From contig NC_013525.1 of assembly GCF_000025005.1 (NCBI RefSeq), positions 496,001 to 560,000 on the forward strand: a stretch of DNA of 64,000 nucleotides, read 5' to 3'. Source of the DNA: Thermobaculum terrenum ATCC BAA-798 (GTDB lineage: Bacteria; Chloroflexota; Chloroflexia; Thermobaculales; Thermobaculaceae). Below, one piece after another: positions 26,298-36,287 of the stretch (within the stretch, counting starts at the first letter, position 1; each line of letters begins with the position of its first letter). A program made the position numbers and the translations under genes. The notes beneath the pieces were generated by a model. That model made no database searches. It was given only the letters and a program-made list of their open reading frames with translations, and was not told the origin of the DNA.

Positions 26298-27590
26298 CTA
26301 GCTTGCTCTGGCTAGTTGTAGTAACCTGCGCAGTACTTCCAAGTTTGACAGCAGTCCTATAGAAAGCAGTGTCTCTCTTGGCTTTCTTAGTATACTACCA
26401 ATTGCCAGTAAAGCTAAACGTACATCTCTTGTCATGCCTATAGATAACATGCTCGAGGGTATCTGTCCTAGTTCAGCCTCTATCCTTGCTCGGGAGTAAG
26501 GTACTAGCAGACTACCTGAAAGGGCTAGGGAGCCTGCTACGAGAGAGGATCTAGATTCAGAGCTTAGTGCCATGCCTGTAATTACTGCGGAGTCAGCCCA
26601 TCTGTCCAATACGGAATCAAATATAGCTCCTTGATTTGACTGCTGTAGCCTGACCCTTGCTATCTCCCCATCACAACCATCTATTATCGAGGACAGTTGT
26701 ACTAGTAGTCCTCCAGGGACATAAGCTCTTCTGGCGATAAGCAAGCTACCAGCTACAGCCAGCAGCAGGCTCATGATACTTATCTGGTTGGGCGTTGTAG
26801 GTGTGTTGGCCAGTAATCGGGTTATTCGCCTGCTTATGTGCCTATTAAAGTTTCTGGAGACAAAGCCATCCTTCCCCGAGGGTGCCCAGCTCATGATCAC
26901 ATCTATGGCTTTTGCCATATCTTCTGGAGTGTCGACGTCAATCCAGGGCAAACCCTGGAGGTCACAGGCAATTATCTGCCTGCCGGAAGCCAGCCACATA
27001 CGTTTGACCGTATTCCAGCTCAAGGCTTCATCCTGTGCTGGGACTAATTCCCTGAGCGAATCCCTGTGACACAGGAAAAGACCGGTGTCTATCGCATTGA
27101 ACTCAGGTATCTTTTTACCGATGTCCAGGATCTTGTCGCCTTCCAGTCGCACTTTGGTAGCCTCTTCGACATCTGCAAAACTTGGCTTCGTATCTACAGC
27201 GGCGACGAAATCACCCTCGCATTCCAGTAATGTCTTCACAGACTGGGGTGGATGTAGGTGGTCCACCATTGCCACTACGAATCGCTCGGGCATATGATCA
27301 AGCCCTGCCATCACGGATGTACCGTTACCCCTTTGGTAATCCGGATTTGTAACTATAACCACATCCAGCTTTCTGGAAGCGGCGAACTTTGAGACTTCAT
27401 CACCCCTATGGCCTACTACGACCACGATCTTTCCATCTACCCCTCCCAATCTCAGCGTGCGGATGGTTCTTTCAAGCAGGGTCAGACCTCCGATCTTTAC
27501 CAGGGGCTTAGGACTGCCGACGCACTGCAACCTCTCACCAAGCCCTGCAGCGGGAATAATCGCTCCAAGAGCATGCTTGCTCATACCCAC
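26298..27590 (-). CDS. Bifunctional inositol-1-phosphate cytidylyltransferase / di-myo-inositol-phosphate-phosphate synthase
   Basis: 430 residues with two fused enzymes. Residues 1-235 are a nucleotidyltransferase: IIPAAGLGERLQ, SPKPLVKIGGLTLLER, VVGHRGDEV, and metal/substrate segments MVDHLHPP and AIDTGLFL. Residues 245-430 are a CDP-alcohol phosphatidyltransferase with about five helices; its signature DGCDGEIARVRLQ...GAIFDSVLDRWAD fits DGxxARx8Gx3Dx3D. This order is that of IPCT/DIPPS enzymes of hyperthermophiles (Archaeoglobus, Aquifex, Thermotoga), which make CDP-inositol and join it to inositol-1-phosphate on the way to di-myo-inositol phosphate, a thermo- and osmoprotectant. The neighbouring glycerol genes would also fit production of glycero-phospho-inositol. 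A c-di-AMP riboswitch lies directly upstream. Confidence 0.9.
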   Translation of the reverse strand: MGMSKHALGAIIPAAGLGERLQCVGSPKPLVKIGGLTLLERTIRTLRLGGVDGKIVVVVGHRGDEVSKFAASRKLDVVIVTNPDYQRGNGTSVMAGLDHMPERFVVAMVDHLHPPQSVKTLLECEGDFVAAVDTKPSFADVEEATKVRLEGDKILDIGKKIPEFNAIDTGLFLCHRDSLRELVPAQDEALSWNTVKRMWLASGRQIIACDLQGLPWIDVDTPEDMAKAIDVIMSWAPSGKDGFVSRNFNRHISRRITRLLANTPTTPNQISIMSLLLAVAGSLLIARRAYVPGGLLVQLSSIIDGCDGEIARVRLQQSNQGAIFDSVLDRWADSAVITGMALSSESRSSLVAGSLALSGSLLVPYSRARIEAELGQIPSSMLSIGMTRDVRLALLAIGSILRKPRETLLSIGLLSNLEVLRRLLQLARAS

Positions 27591-27620
27591 CTCCAGTTAA
27601 ACAGGAAAATAATGAGACAT

Positions 27621-27648
27621 AAGAAAAGCCCGGAGGCTTGCTCCGGGC
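27621..27648 (-). terminator. Riboswitch expression-platform terminator
   Basis: GCCCGGAG (27628-27635) pairs with CTCCGGGC (27641-27648); on the minus strand TTTTCTTATG follows. It lies between the c-di-AMP aptamer and the start of the inositol-phosphate synthase gene, so ligand binding probably decides termination here. Confidence 0.88.
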
Positions 27649-27666
27649 CAAGCGGTATGGTCCTGT

Positions 27667-27789
27667 GATTGCCTCCTTTCGTACGCCTACGGGGTTAGCT
27701 GACGGGTTAGGGTCGAAAGGCTACCCTGTCCAGACGGACTTCACCCCAATTACTTTTGGTTCCCCCGTTCCCTTCAAGGGATTCGGCCA
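27667..27789 (-). promoter_or_regulatory. c-di-AMP riboswitch (ydaO-yuaA type)
   Basis: The minus strand carries the consensus blocks of the ydaO class in order: GGCCGAATCCC, then GGGGGAACCAAAAG, TTGGGGTGAAGTCC, GGGTAGCC, and the highly conserved ACCCGTCAGCTAACCCCGTA followed by GGCG and the closing GGAGGC. These match the Thermoanaerobacter c-di-AMP aptamer (GCCGAAUCC, GGAGGAACC, UUUGGGGUUAAUC, ACCCGACAGCUAAC). A -10 box TATAAT (27791-27796) sits directly upstream, so the transcript begins at the aptamer. The class usually turns genes off when c-di-AMP is high, through a terminator like the one at 27621-27648. Controlled genes here: inositol-phosphate synthase, glpD, glpK and mgtC. Confidence 0.93.
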
Positions 27790-27850
27790 AATTATATATT
27801 TTGTTTCTAGAACTATAGCATACTAAGAAATTGAGAACTATGCCAAATGC

Positions 27851-27882
27851 AAACGGGAGCGACGCTGGCATCACTCCCGTTT
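27851..27882 (-). terminator. Hairpin terminator after gltD
   Basis: AAACGGGAG (27851-27859) pairs with CTCCCGTTT (27874-27882) around a 14-base loop, 22 bases downstream of the gltD stop on the minus strand. The following U-tract is short, so efficiency is uncertain. Confidence 0.65.
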
Positions 27883-27903
27883 ACATCTTCTCTAGATTTT
27901 GTT

Positions 27904-29373
27904 CTACGCAGCGTAGTTCTTTTCCTGCCCTGAGTCCCTCTGGTTCTCCGTCAGGTAGAGGTCGACATACTTTGCTACGTCTCTACCCTCCTGCAGTGCC
28001 CATACGATGAGAGACTGTCCTATGCGGGCATCACCTGCAGCGAACACTCCAGGTATCTTAGTCATCTTCTGAGCGTCTGTAGCTATGTTACCCCTCTCTG
28101 TTAGCTCAAGTCCCAGTTGCGAGACGATGCCGTCAGTTTCCGGTCCTGCATACCCCATCGCTAGTAGGACCAGGTCAGCTGGCATCTCAAACTCGGATCC
28201 TGGTATCTCCTTTGCTCGACGTCTGCCATGCTCGTCGTATTCCACTTCTATGCGAGCAGCGCGTATGGCCCTTACGTGACCATTTTCATCACCTATAAAC
28301 TCCTTGGTGGATACACAGAACTCTCTGGTGCCACCTTCTTCATGTGCCGCCGAGATTGTGAAGACATACGGCAGCTCTGGCCAGGGGTTGTTAGGAGCTC
28401 TCTCTTTAGGTGGCGGAGCCCATAGCTGGAACTGTGTTACGGACTTGGCTCTCTGCCTGTGAGCGGTTCCTAGGCAGTCAGCTCCGGTATCTCCTCCTCC
28501 GATAATAATGACGTCCTTACCTTCCGCGCTGATGAACTCAGAATCGGGTATGTAGTCACCTTCGCACCTGCGATTTTGCATGGTGAGGTATTCCATCGCA
28601 AAGTGAATGCCTTTCAGATCCCTGCCGGGAACACGTATGTCCTTGGGCTTGGTTGCACCTATTGCAAGGATTACTGCATCGAATTCCCTTAGAAGCTCAT
28701 CAGCCGTGATGTCCACACCCACGTTGACGTTTGGCTTAAAGACTATCCCCTCCTGTTCAAGCAGGTTGAGCCTGCGGTTCAGGATAGAGGTGTCCATCTT
28801 GAACTCTGGAATACCGTATCTTATAAGTCCACCTATCCTGTCATCGCGTTCGAAGACTGTTACCCAATGCCCAGCCTGATTCAGCCTTTGGGCGGCCGCC
28901 AAACCTGCTGGGCCCGATCCTACGATCGCGACCTTCTTCCCTGTCCTAATGGCAGGTGGATTGGGTTTGATCCATCCCTCCCTCCAGGCGTGGTCTATGA
29001 TTTTCCATTCCACCTGCTTGATAGTTACGGGGTCTGAATTGATAGACAGCACACAGGAATCCTCACATGGGGCTGGGCACAGCTTGCCAGTGAACTCGGG
29101 GAAAGGATTGGTAGCATGCAGTCTCTCTATAGCTTCCTTCCAGTGATTCCTGTACACAAGGTCATTCCACTCAGGTATCAAGTTCCCGAGCGGGCAACCT
29201 CGATGACAGAACGGCACGCCGCAGTCCATGCAACGTGCAGCCTGTACTTGCACGACGTCCTCAGGGAGGTCGACATAAACCTCCTTCCAGTCCTTTACGC
29301 GCTCCTCGACAGGCCTACGAGGCGGAGCGTGCCTAGCTATCTCTATGAAAGCTGTAAGTTTGTTACGAACCAT
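27904..29373 (-). CDS. gltD: Glutamate synthase, small (beta) subunit
   Basis: 489 residues; GltD takes electrons from NADPH through FAD and 4Fe-4S clusters to the large subunit. N-terminal cysteines for the clusters are visible in [23 protein letters not shown] and [17 protein letters not shown] binding is [18 protein letters not shown] with [24 protein letters not shown] binding is [20 protein letters not shown]; the final FAD contact is [23 protein letters not shown]. It overlaps the end of gltB by 11 bases on the same strand, as in many gltBD operons. The pair converts glutamine plus 2-oxoglutarate to two glutamates. Confidence 0.96.
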   Translation of the reverse strand: MVRNKLTAFIEIARHAPPRRPVEERVKDWKEVYVDLPEDVVQVQAARCMDCGVPFCHRGCPLGNLIPEWNDLVYRNHWKEAIERLHATNPFPEFTGKLCPAPCEDSCVLSINSDPVTIKQVEWKIIDHAWREGWIKPNPPAIRTGKKVAIVGSGPAGLAAAQRLNQAGHWVTVFERDDRIGGLIRYGIPEFKMDTSILNRRLNLLEQEGIVFKPNVNVGVDITADELLREFDAVILAIGATKPKDIRVPGRDLKGIHFAMEYLTMQNRRCEGDYIPDSEFISAEGKDVIIIGGGDTGADCLGTAHRQRAKSVTQFQLWAPPPKERAPNNPWPELPYVFTISAAHEEGGTREFCVSTKEFIGDENGHVRAIRAARIEVEYDEHGRRRAKEIPGSEFEMPADLVLLAMGYAGPETDGIVSQLGLELTERGNIATDAQKMTKIPGVFAAGDARIGQSLIVWALQEGRDVAKYVDLYLTENQRDSGQEKNYAA

Positions 29374-32300
29374 GGCTTACCTCCACAACTTCCTGAGGTT
29401 GCTGCTTCTGCTCTTGTAGCACTCGCTTGTAGTCCTTGGGCATAACCTTCACAAACATGGGCAGGTAGTAGTCCCAGTTATCGAGGATTTTCGCTGCTAC
29501 CGAGCTGTTCGTGTACTCATAGTGCTTCTGTATCATCCTGTGAATGGTCTCGATATCATCCTCTTCCAGTCCTTCTAACTCGACCATCTCCAGGTTGCAT
29601 CTTCTTTCGAAGTTACCGTCTTCATTCAGGACGTATGCTATACCTCCGCTCATACCGGCTGCGAAGTTACGCCCTGTCTTTCCGAGTACTACTACCCTGC
29701 CACCGGTCATGTACTCACAGCCATGGTCACCAACTCCCTCAACTACCGCATGGGCGCCGCTGTTGCGGACTGCAAACCTCTCTCCAGCCTTCCCCCGGAA
29801 GTAGGCCTCGCCAGATGTAGCACCATACAGGGCCACGTTACCTATCAGGATATTCTCTTCAGGAACAAACCTGGACTCGCTTGGAGGATAAGCTATGATC
29901 TTGCCTCCGGACAGTCCCTTGCCAACGTGATCGTTAGCATCTCCTTCCAGCTCCAAAGTTATGCCCTTTGGCAGGAAGGCTCCAAAGCTTTGTCCGGCAG
30001 AGCCTCTGAACTTTATATGGATAGTATCGTCCGGGAGCCCTTTACCTCCGTGCCTGCGTGTGAGCTCGCTCCCTAGCATAGTGCCCACGGTCCTGTTGAC
30101 GTTTCTTATCGGCATCTCTATCCGGATAGGTGTGCCGTTCTCGAGAGAGTCCTTACACAGCTCTATAAGCTGATTATCAAGCGCTGTTTCCAGTCCGTGA
30201 TACTGTGACTCGGTACATCTTATCGCGTAGTACTTGTATTCTTCCGGCTGATGCAGGATCGATGATAGGTCGACTCCCTTAGCCTTCCAGTGATTGACGG
30301 CAGGACGTATGTCGAGCTTGTCTATTCTGCCTATCATCTCATCCATTGTTCGGAAGCCCAACTGAGCCATGAGCTCTCTGACTTCTTGGGCGATGAAGTA
30401 GAAGAAGTTCTGCACGTACTCGGGCTTACCGGCAAACCTCTTTCGTAGTACTGGATCTTGTGTGGCTATGCCTACAGGACATGTATTCAGGTGGCAGACT
30501 CTCATCATAATGCATCCGAGTACCACCAACGGAGCTGTTGCAAAACCGAACTCCTCGGCTCCCAACAGGGCTGCGATCACCACGTCCCTACCAGTCTTGA
30601 GGTGCCCATCGACCTGTACGACGATCCTGCTCCTGAGGTTGTTCTTGACCAGGACCTGCTGTGTTTCAGCGAGACCCAGTTCCCATGGGATACCTGCATG
30701 CTTGAGGCTGGATATGGGTGAGGCTCCTGTCCCTCCGTCATGGCCGCTGATGAGCACGACATCGGCATGAGCCTTTGCCACACCAGCTGCCACAGTCCCA
30801 ACCCCAACCTCCGCCACCAGCTTGACGCTTATTCTGGCCCTTGGATTAGAGTTCTTGAGGTCATATATAAGCTGTGCCAGGTCTTCGATGGAATATATGT
30901 CGTGGTGAGGCGGAGGAGATATCAGCCCCACGCCGGGAGTCGAGTGCCTGACCTTGGCTATCCAGGGATAGACCTTGTTCCCGGGAAGTTGTCCTCCTTC
31001 ACCAGGCTTTGCTCCCTGGGCCATCTTGATCTGTATCTCGTCAGCATTTACCAGGTATTCGCTTGTGACTCCGAACCTGCCTGACGCTACCTGCTTAATG
31101 GCGCTGCGGCGCGAATCGCCGTTAGGATCCGGGATATACCTGGCTGGGTCCTCGCCACCTTCGCCCGTATTGCTCTTACCCCCGATCCTGTTCATAGCTA
31201 TGGCTAGGGTTTCGTGAGCTTCCTGGCTGATCGATCCAAAGGACATGGCTCCGGTGGCGAATCTTTTGACTATGGACTCTACGGGCTCCACTTCATCTAG
31301 GGGCACAGGTTTGTCCGAGAACTTGAGCTCGAACAAGCCACGCAGAGTAGCTAGCTTCCTGCTCTGGTCGTCTATTAGGCGAGAGTATTCTTTGAATATG
31401 TTGTACTGGCCCGAGCGAGTAGCATATTGTAACTTGGCTATAGTCTCCGGATTGTACATGTGGTACTCGCCGTCTCGACGCCACTGGTACTCTCCACCCC
31501 ATTCCAGATCTGGCTGGCCTGGAATCGGTCTTTCTGGAAAAGCCCTTCTATGGCGCGCCAGGGCCTCTTCAGCTATGACATCGAGACCAACACCCCCTAT
31601 CCTGGAAGGGGTGCCAGTGAAATATTTCTGGACTACTTCCTGATTCAGTCCTATGGCCTCGAATATCTGGGCACCTCTGTAGCTCTGCAGGGTGGAGATA
31701 CCCATCTTGGACATAACTTTAAGCACGCCCTTGTTGACCGCTTTGATGTATTTCTTGACGGCCGTAGCGTGGTCTATGCCAGTAATGTGCCCATCTCTTA
31801 TCAGGTCATCTATGGTCTCAAATGCTAGGTATGGGTTGATACAGCCAGCTCCGTAGCCTATGAGCAGGCAGTAATGATGTACCTCCCTGGCCTCTCCGGT
31901 CTCTACTATCAGTCCCACCTTGGTACGCTTGCCGTTGCGTACCAAGTGATGGTGTAGTCCTGCCGTGGCCAGAAGGCTGGGGATCGGCGCTAGATCTTTA
32001 TTTACGCCCCTGTCGGAGAGCACCAGTATCGTGTAGCCTTCATCTATGGCCTTGTCAGCTTCTTCAAAGAGCTTATCGAGCGCTCTCTCCAGTCCCTTTA
32101 CTCCATCGCGAGCTGAGAAGAGCATTGGCAGGACCTTTGTCTTGAATCCGGGAGCTTCGAAGTTTATTATCGCTGCGAGCTGTTCATTGTCTATGATGGG
32201 TGAAGGTATCTCTATCTGTCGGCAGCTATCGGGCTCAGGCTTAAGCAGGTTCTTTTCAGGACCGAGCAGGGTGTCCACTGATGTTACCAGCTCTTCTCTT

Positions 32301-33940
32301 ATGGCGTCCAGAGGAGGATTGGTAACTTGAGCGAACAGCTGCTTGAAGTAGTTGAATAGCAGCTGTGGTCGTTCGGAGAGCACAGCTATAGGGGTATCTG
32401 TGCCCATAGAACCGATAGGCTCTTCACCGTTCTTTGCCATGGGGATGATTATGATCCTGTTCTCCTCATGCGTGTAGCCAAATATCTGCTGACGCTGGAG
32501 TACGGTATTGTGATCTGGCTCAGGCACGTGAGGAGGTGCGGGCAGATCATCTATCTTGACTCGGTTCTCCGATAGCCACCTGCCATAGGGCTTCTCACTA
32601 GCTATACGAGCCTTGAGTTCGGCATCATCGACTATGCGCCCCTCGACGGTATCTATTAGAAGCATCTTGCCCGGCTCAATCCTGCCCTTATAGACCACAT
32701 CTTCTGGCGCTACGTCCAGAACACCCACTTCCGAGGCCAGTATTACCTGATCATCCTTTGTAACGTAATATCTGGCCGGTCTCAGGCCGTTGCGGTCTAG
32801 GACGGCACCCACCAGGCGGCCATCTGTAAAGGCCACCGCGGCAGGTCCGTCCCAGGGCTCCATAAGGGAGGCGTGGTAGTCATAGAAATTCTTCTTGATC
32901 TCACTCATACCCTCGTGGCCTGACCATGCCTCGGGGATGAGCATCATCATAGCATGGGGTAGAGAGCGCCCAGCTCTTACCAGCAACTCAAGGACGTTGT
33001 CTAGGGTTGCTGAGTCGCTTCCTCCCTCCTGAATTACGGGCAGGATGTCCCTTAGATCATCGTCAAACAGCTCAGATTCCATCTGCCCTTCTCGGGCACG
33101 CATCCAGTTAATGTTGCCGCGGAGCGTGTTGATCTCACCATTGTGAGCTAGCATCCTGAATGGATGCGCCAGGGACCATGTGGGAAAGGTGTTGGTGCTG
33201 AATCGTTGGTGAACCAGAGCGATAGCGCTTTCCAGTAAGGGGCTTCTCAGATCGGCGAAGTAGGCTGGTAGCTGGTCCGCCGACAGCATGCCCTTATAAA
33301 CCAAAGTCCTACATGAGAGGCTTGGTACATAGAACATGTCTTTGGAGGGTATGTTCGAGTTGTCTACCGCCTTCTCCACTCGGCGGCGTATGAGGTAGAG
33401 CACGCGCTCAAAGTGCTCCTCGTCCTCTATGGCCTCCCCTTTACCTATGAACACCTGGCGCATCAGAGGCTCGCCGCTGCGGGCTATATCGCCTATCATG
33501 CTGTTATCCTGCGGGACGTCGCGCCACCCAAGCACCTTTTGCCCGGCGCGCATTATCTCCTGCTCAAACAATTCCTGGCAGGGCTTTGCTTGTTCCTCTA
33601 CCTTGGGCAGGAAAACCATGCCAACGGCGTATTCGCCGGGCTCAGGTAGCTCGAAGCCAAGCTTCAAGCACTCAGCCTTAAGGAAATTGTGAGGGATCTG
33701 GATCAGAATGCCTGAGCCATCTCCAGTATTCTTCTCGGCACCTACTGCTCCTCTATGCAAAAGATTCTGGAGTGCAAGTAGTGCTTTCTGGACGACATCG
33801 GAGGATTTCCTTCCTTTGATGTCAACTACAAACGCTACACCACAGGCATCTTTCTCAAAGGAAGGGTCATATAGTCCCTCAGCATCGGGCATTCCATATG
33901 GACGCTTACATGTAGCTTGCAACTCTTCTCTTTTCCCCAT
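29363..33940 (-). CDS. gltB: Glutamate synthase, large (alpha) subunit
   Basis: 1525 residues, the standard length. The mature enzyme begins at Cys33 in [14 protein letters not shown], the glutamine amidotransferase nucleophile, after a short propeptide. The glutaminase domain has [19 protein letters not shown] and [10 protein letters not shown]; the central and FMN domains include [23 protein letters not shown] split over the barrel and [12 protein letters not shown]; the 3Fe-4S cysteines are in [19 protein letters not shown]; the C-terminal beta-helix has GGKIIAYPP and [23 protein letters not shown] 33940 has GAGGG upstream. The mRNA begins with a T-box element, so transcription appears to depend on an uncharged tRNA. 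Confidence 0.97.
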   Translation of the reverse strand: MGKREELQATCKRPYGMPDAEGLYDPSFEKDACGVAFVVDIKGRKSSDVVQKALLALQNLLHRGAVGAEKNTGDGSGILIQIPHNFLKAECLKLGFELPEPGEYAVGMVFLPKVEEQAKPCQELFEQEIMRAGQKVLGWRDVPQDNSMIGDIARSGEPLMRQVFIGKGEAIEDEEHFERVLYLIRRRVEKAVDNSNIPSKDMFYVPSLSCRTLVYKGMLSADQLPAYFADLRSPLLESAIALVHQRFSTNTFPTWSLAHPFRMLAHNGEINTLRGNINWMRAREGQMESELFDDDLRDILPVIQEGGSDSATLDNVLELLVRAGRSLPHAMMMLIPEAWSGHEGMSEIKKNFYDYHASLMEPWDGPAAVAFTDGRLVGAVLDRNGLRPARYYVTKDDQVILASEVGVLDVAPEDVVYKGRIEPGKMLLIDTVEGRIVDDAELKARIASEKPYGRWLSENRVKIDDLPAPPHVPEPDHNTVLQRQQIFGYTHEENRIIIIPMAKNGEEPIGSMGTDTPIAVLSERPQLLFNYFKQLFAQVTNPPLDAIREELVTSVDTLLGPEKNLLKPEPDSCRQIEIPSPIIDNEQLAAIINFEAPGFKTKVLPMLFSARDGVKGLERALDKLFEEADKAIDEGYTILVLSDRGVNKDLAPIPSLLATAGLHHHLVRNGKRTKVGLIVETGEAREVHHYCLLIGYGAGCINPYLAFETIDDLIRDGHITGIDHATAVKKYIKAVNKGVLKVMSKMGISTLQSYRGAQIFEAIGLNQEVVQKYFTGTPSRIGGVGLDVIAEEALARHRRAFPERPIPGQPDLEWGGEYQWRRDGEYHMYNPETIAKLQYATRSGQYNIFKEYSRLIDDQSRKLATLRGLFELKFSDKPVPLDEVEPVESIVKRFATGAMSFGSISQEAHETLAIAMNRIGGKSNTGEGGEDPARYIPDPNGDSRRSAIKQVASGRFGVTSEYLVNADEIQIKMAQGAKPGEGGQLPGNKVYPWIAKVRHSTPGVGLISPPPHHDIYSIEDLAQLIYDLKNSNPRARISVKLVAEVGVGTVAAGVAKAHADVVLISGHDGGTGASPISSLKHAGIPWELGLAETQQVLVKNNLRSRIVVQVDGHLKTGRDVVIAALLGAEEFGFATAPLVVLGCIMMRVCHLNTCPVGIATQDPVLRKRFAGKPEYVQNFFYFIAQEVRELMAQLGFRTMDEMIGRIDKLDIRPAVNHWKAKGVDLSSILHQPEEYKYYAIRCTESQYHGLETALDNQLIELCKDSLENGTPIRIEMPIRNVNRTVGTMLGSELTRRHGGKGLPDDTIHIKFRGSAGQSFGAFLPKGITLELEGDANDHVGKGLSGGKIIAYPPSESRFVPEENILIGNVALYGATSGEAYFRGKAGERFAVRNSGAHAVVEGVGDHGCEYMTGGRVVVLGKTGRNFAAGMSGGIAYVLNEDGNFERRCNLEMVELEGLEEDDIETIHRMIQKHYEYTNSSVAAKILDNWDYYLPMFVKVMPKDYKRVLQEQKQQPQEVVEVSHGS

Positions 33941-33995
33941 ATCCAGACCCTCTTCTCAAAGATTTTTTGAAAAACAAATTTTGTTTTATAAAGCT

Positions 33996-34022
33996 CGAAG
34001 CCTCCTGGTCTGGGAGGCTTCG
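33996..34022 (-). other. Second hairpin in the gltB leader
   Basis: CGAAGCCTCC (33996-34005) pairs with GGAGGCTTCG (34013-34022). On the minus strand it is followed by AGCTTTATAAAAC, too few U residues for a strong terminator. The stretch from 34023 to 34167 between it and the T-box holds no gene or motif that I recognise. Confidence 0.45.
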
Positions 34023-34167
34023 TCAGGTGGTTGGCAACTTTTCCGACTAACCCCTGACCATCAACCTCCCTCAATCGCTGCTAGAAGGCCAATGCTAAGG
34101 ACTTTGATGTTTAGATAGAGCTTCTGTGTTTTTACAGGAAAATCTCTAACAAGCATTGTGAGATCCT

Positions 34168-34412
34168 TAAACCACAACAGCCCTCGATCCCAGCTCAAGG
34201 GACGAGGGCTGCCTCGCGGTACCACCCTTGTTGCCGCCACCTTCGGGTGACGACCACTCATGCGCGCTAACGGGCGTAACCCGTTCGACCCTACTAAGAT
34301 TTCAGGCCGACCGCTCCAGGGCCGCGTTCGGGATAAGAAGCGTCCGAGTCACACCAGCCCTCGGCTCTCTGAGCGTCTTCGTTACCCCTACTATTCCCTT
34401 TCACAGCGTTTC
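34168..34412 (-). promoter_or_regulatory. T-box riboswitch upstream of gltB, specifier reads CGC (Arg)
   Basis: On the minus strand the element shows the specifier-loop motif AATAGTA (5' side), a helix pairing GGGGTAACGAAG with CTTCTTATCCC, the AG bulge CAGAGAGCC, a distal hairpin CCGAG/CTCGG, and on the 3' side GAA-CGC-GG (GAA 34327-34329, CGC 34324-34326). In the Oceanobacillus glyQ T-box the specifier follows the same GAA, which makes CGC (arginine) the specifier here. The T-box sequence GGGTGGTACCGCG follows (about 34216-34227), with UGGU to pair a tRNA ending ACCA. The terminator is a long stem CAGCCCTCG/CGAGGGCTG (34178-34211) with TTGTGGTTT. An alternative AGGG/CCCT antiterminator is available. 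High confidence for T-box, moderate for specifier. Confidence 0.92.
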
Positions 34413-34449
34413 TATTTGTGATTTACTTTAACAAACTTCTCTCGGGATA

Positions 34450-34478
34450 GCAATAGTTTTCGTCAAGATTTCGTGCAA
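34450..34478 (-). promoter_or_regulatory. Promoter of the T-box/gltBD transcript
   Basis: TTGCAC (34473-34478) and TATTGC (34450-34455) on the minus strand are spaced by 17 bases, about 40 bases upstream of the first T-box helix. Confidence 0.5.
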
Positions 34479-34524
34479 ATTCGCGCAAAAATCCGCAGCA
34501 GTTCTTGCAGGTTATACGTAGACA

Positions 34525-35268
34525 TCATCTTAAACGCCACCTCAGTCCCCTTGTTACACCTATGATGGATACGAGGGCGCATGTTGTCAGGACCAGGAGA
34601 TCCATCATGAGCCTTGTGTCATTTATGCCTAACACAGCCCTTCGCAATGCATCGGCAGCATATGAGGGGGGTAGCAGCCAACCAAACCATTGGAGAACTC
34701 TAGGTAGACTCTCCCAGGGAATCATCACAGGGGCTGCGAACATCACTGTAATGCCAGCCACCTGGCTGAAAATGTTAACCAATTGATAGCTCGGACTGAG
34801 CAATCCTATTGCAGCTCCTAGCCCTGAGAGAGCAAGCGCGGTTAGCGGGAGTATGATTATTACTACTGGATTAGGTTTGAAGTGTAAGTCGTACATCAGG
34901 GTGCCACCTACCAGAGCTGCGATGATCCCTGGCAGTTGTAGTACCAGCTTGCTAGCCATGACAGCTACTATGAGGCTGGACTTGGAGATAGGTAATGATG
35001 CGTAGTACAAGAAGTCGCCTCGGTCCTTCATCCAGCCCAGGGATTGTCCTACCATGGTGATGCCTACGAAAGTAAGCGAAGAGATGGTGGAGCCCGTTAT
35101 TATATAGGTTAGTCCCTCCTTAGTTTGTCCACTGCCTATGAGCCCGAGACCAAACACCAACAACAAGGGGAACACAGTAGTGAAGAATATAGTACCTGCC
35201 AGCCATCCCCTTTCCTCAAGTATTTGAATAGTGAAGAGGTAACGTACCTCCAGCCAAAATCTTCTCAT
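34525..35268 (-). CDS. ABC-2 type transporter permease
   Basis: 247 residues with six hydrophobic helices; N-terminal RRFWLEVRYLFTIQILEERGW and the segment GWMKDRGDFLYYASLPISKSSLIVAVMASKL are typical of ABC-2 permeases. It overlaps the end of the ATPase gene by four bases and forms an exporter with it. The upstream sigma-like regulator is in the same unit. Substrate unknown. Confidence 0.85.
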   Translation of the reverse strand: MRRFWLEVRYLFTIQILEERGWLAGTIFFTTVFPLLLVFGLGLIGSGQTKEGLTYIITGSTISSLTFVGITMVGQSLGWMKDRGDFLYYASLPISKSSLIVAVMASKLVLQLPGIIAALVGGTLMYDLHFKPNPVVIIILPLTALALSGLGAAIGLLSPSYQLVNIFSQVAGITVMFAAPVMIPWESLPRVLQWFGWLLPPSYAADALRRAVLGINDTRLMMDLLVLTTCALVSIIGVTRGLRWRLR

Positions 35269-36287
35269 TGTTCATCCTCCAGCTCTATCTTGCTGCCGGT
35301 AACGTGGATGTACACGTCTTCGAGGGAGGGTGGGGAAAGCCTGAAGTCATCCACGAGGCCATCAAGCGCACCAAGTATTTTGTCAGTGGCGCTGCCTACC
35401 CCCACGCGTGGGACGAATACCGCGTACTGACCTTGACGAAATGGGATGACTCTTCCGAAATCATGCAGGGTCTCTTCGACCTTAAGAGCAATCTCTTCTG
35501 TAAGGACATCGGGCTTGATAACCACCTCTAGCCTAACTTCATCACCCAACTGAGACTTAAGCTCTCCAGGGGTGCCTATGGCTGCTACTTTGCCTTTGTC
35601 TATTATGGCTACTCTCTCAACTATCCTTTCGGCCTCCAGTACGTTGTGGGTGACCAAAAGACAAGTGACCGGGTGCTTGTAATAGTCTTGGAGGCCAAGG
35701 ATAACATCCCATACCATTCTTCTCCTGACGGGATCCAGCTCGTTGGTGGGCTCATCTAGCACTACCAAATGGGGATCTCCCATTAGTGCCATACCCATAG
35801 CTGCCACCCTTAGTAGTCCACCAGATAACCTGTCAATAAACTGCTTGCGATGTTCGGTTAGGTCCAGCATCTCCAGCAAGCCCTCTGACTGCTTGCGCGC
35901 TTGCTCGTGAGATTGCCCACGCAGCCTCCCTGTGATGTATAGGGCTCTATCTACCTCCAAATTACGCATGGCTATACGGGTTTGTGGCATGTATCCAGCC
36001 AGGGGCTTGACCTTTTCAGGATTGCTTATAACGTCTATACCTTCCACATATATGCTTCCGGAAGTTGGGGCCAGCAACCCTAGTATCTGCAGGACCAGCG
36101 TGGTCTTGCCGGCTCCATTGGGCCCAAGTAGGCCGAATATGGTGCCTCTGTCCACCTGTAGTGAGAGATGGTCGTTGGCTACTTTGCCGTTCTTGTACTT
36201 CTTGGTCAGATTTCTTACGTCTATTGCCAGTGCAGACCGTTCGCTATCGGTTGTTGATGAGTAGGATGTCGTAGTTGTCAAGCGCAT
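35265..36287 (-). CDS. ABC transporter ATP-binding protein
   Basis: The frame is open from 36437, inside the upstream sigma gene. The preferred start is ATG 36287, seven bases after GAGG, giving 340 residues and a 44-base overlap with the sigma gene. Walker A is GPNGAGKTTLVLQIL, the Q-loop GYMPQTRIAM, the signature LSGGLLRVAAMGMALMG, Walker B LVVLDEPTNELDP and the switch His VTHNVLEAE. A C-terminal regulatory domain of about 80 residues follows. It pairs with the ABC-2 permease directly downstream. The signature lacks the usual Gln (SGGLL in place of SGGQ), a modest deviation. Confidence 0.9.
   Translation of the reverse strand: MRLTTTTSYSSTTDSERSALAIDVRNLTKKYKNGKVANDHLSLQVDRGTIFGLLGPNGAGKTTLVLQILGLLAPTSGSIYVEGIDVISNPEKVKPLAGYMPQTRIAMRNLEVDRALYITGRLRGQSHEQARKQSEGLLEMLDLTEHRKQFIDRLSGGLLRVAAMGMALMGDPHLVVLDEPTNELDPVRRRMVWDVILGLQDYYKHPVTCLLVTHNVLEAERIVERVAIIDKGKVAAIGTPGELKSQLGDEVRLEVVIKPDVLTEEIALKVEETLHDFGRVIPFRQGQYAVFVPRVGVGSATDKILGALDGLVDDFRLSPPSLEDVYIHVTGSKIELEDEQ

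Noticed and set aside
27638-27826. Plus-strand open frames over 27.4-27.8 kb
   Set aside because: They lie opposite the c-di-AMP aptamer and the start of the DIP synthase gene; shadow reading.
30577-30807. Open frames of 60-130 codons antisense to gltB, gltD, topA and the helicase
   Set aside because: They follow the codon periodicity of the opposite strand and have no ribosome sites; shadows of the real genes.
33835-34074. Minus-strand 79-codon open frame as a leader peptide gene of gltB
   Set aside because: It runs over the hairpin at 33996-34022 and into gltB in another frame; composition is not protein-like.
34261-34300. GTTCGACC-like block as a tRNA T-arm
   Set aside because: It belongs to the T-box element (helix region between stem I and the antiterminator); no acceptor or anticodon arms fit a tRNA.
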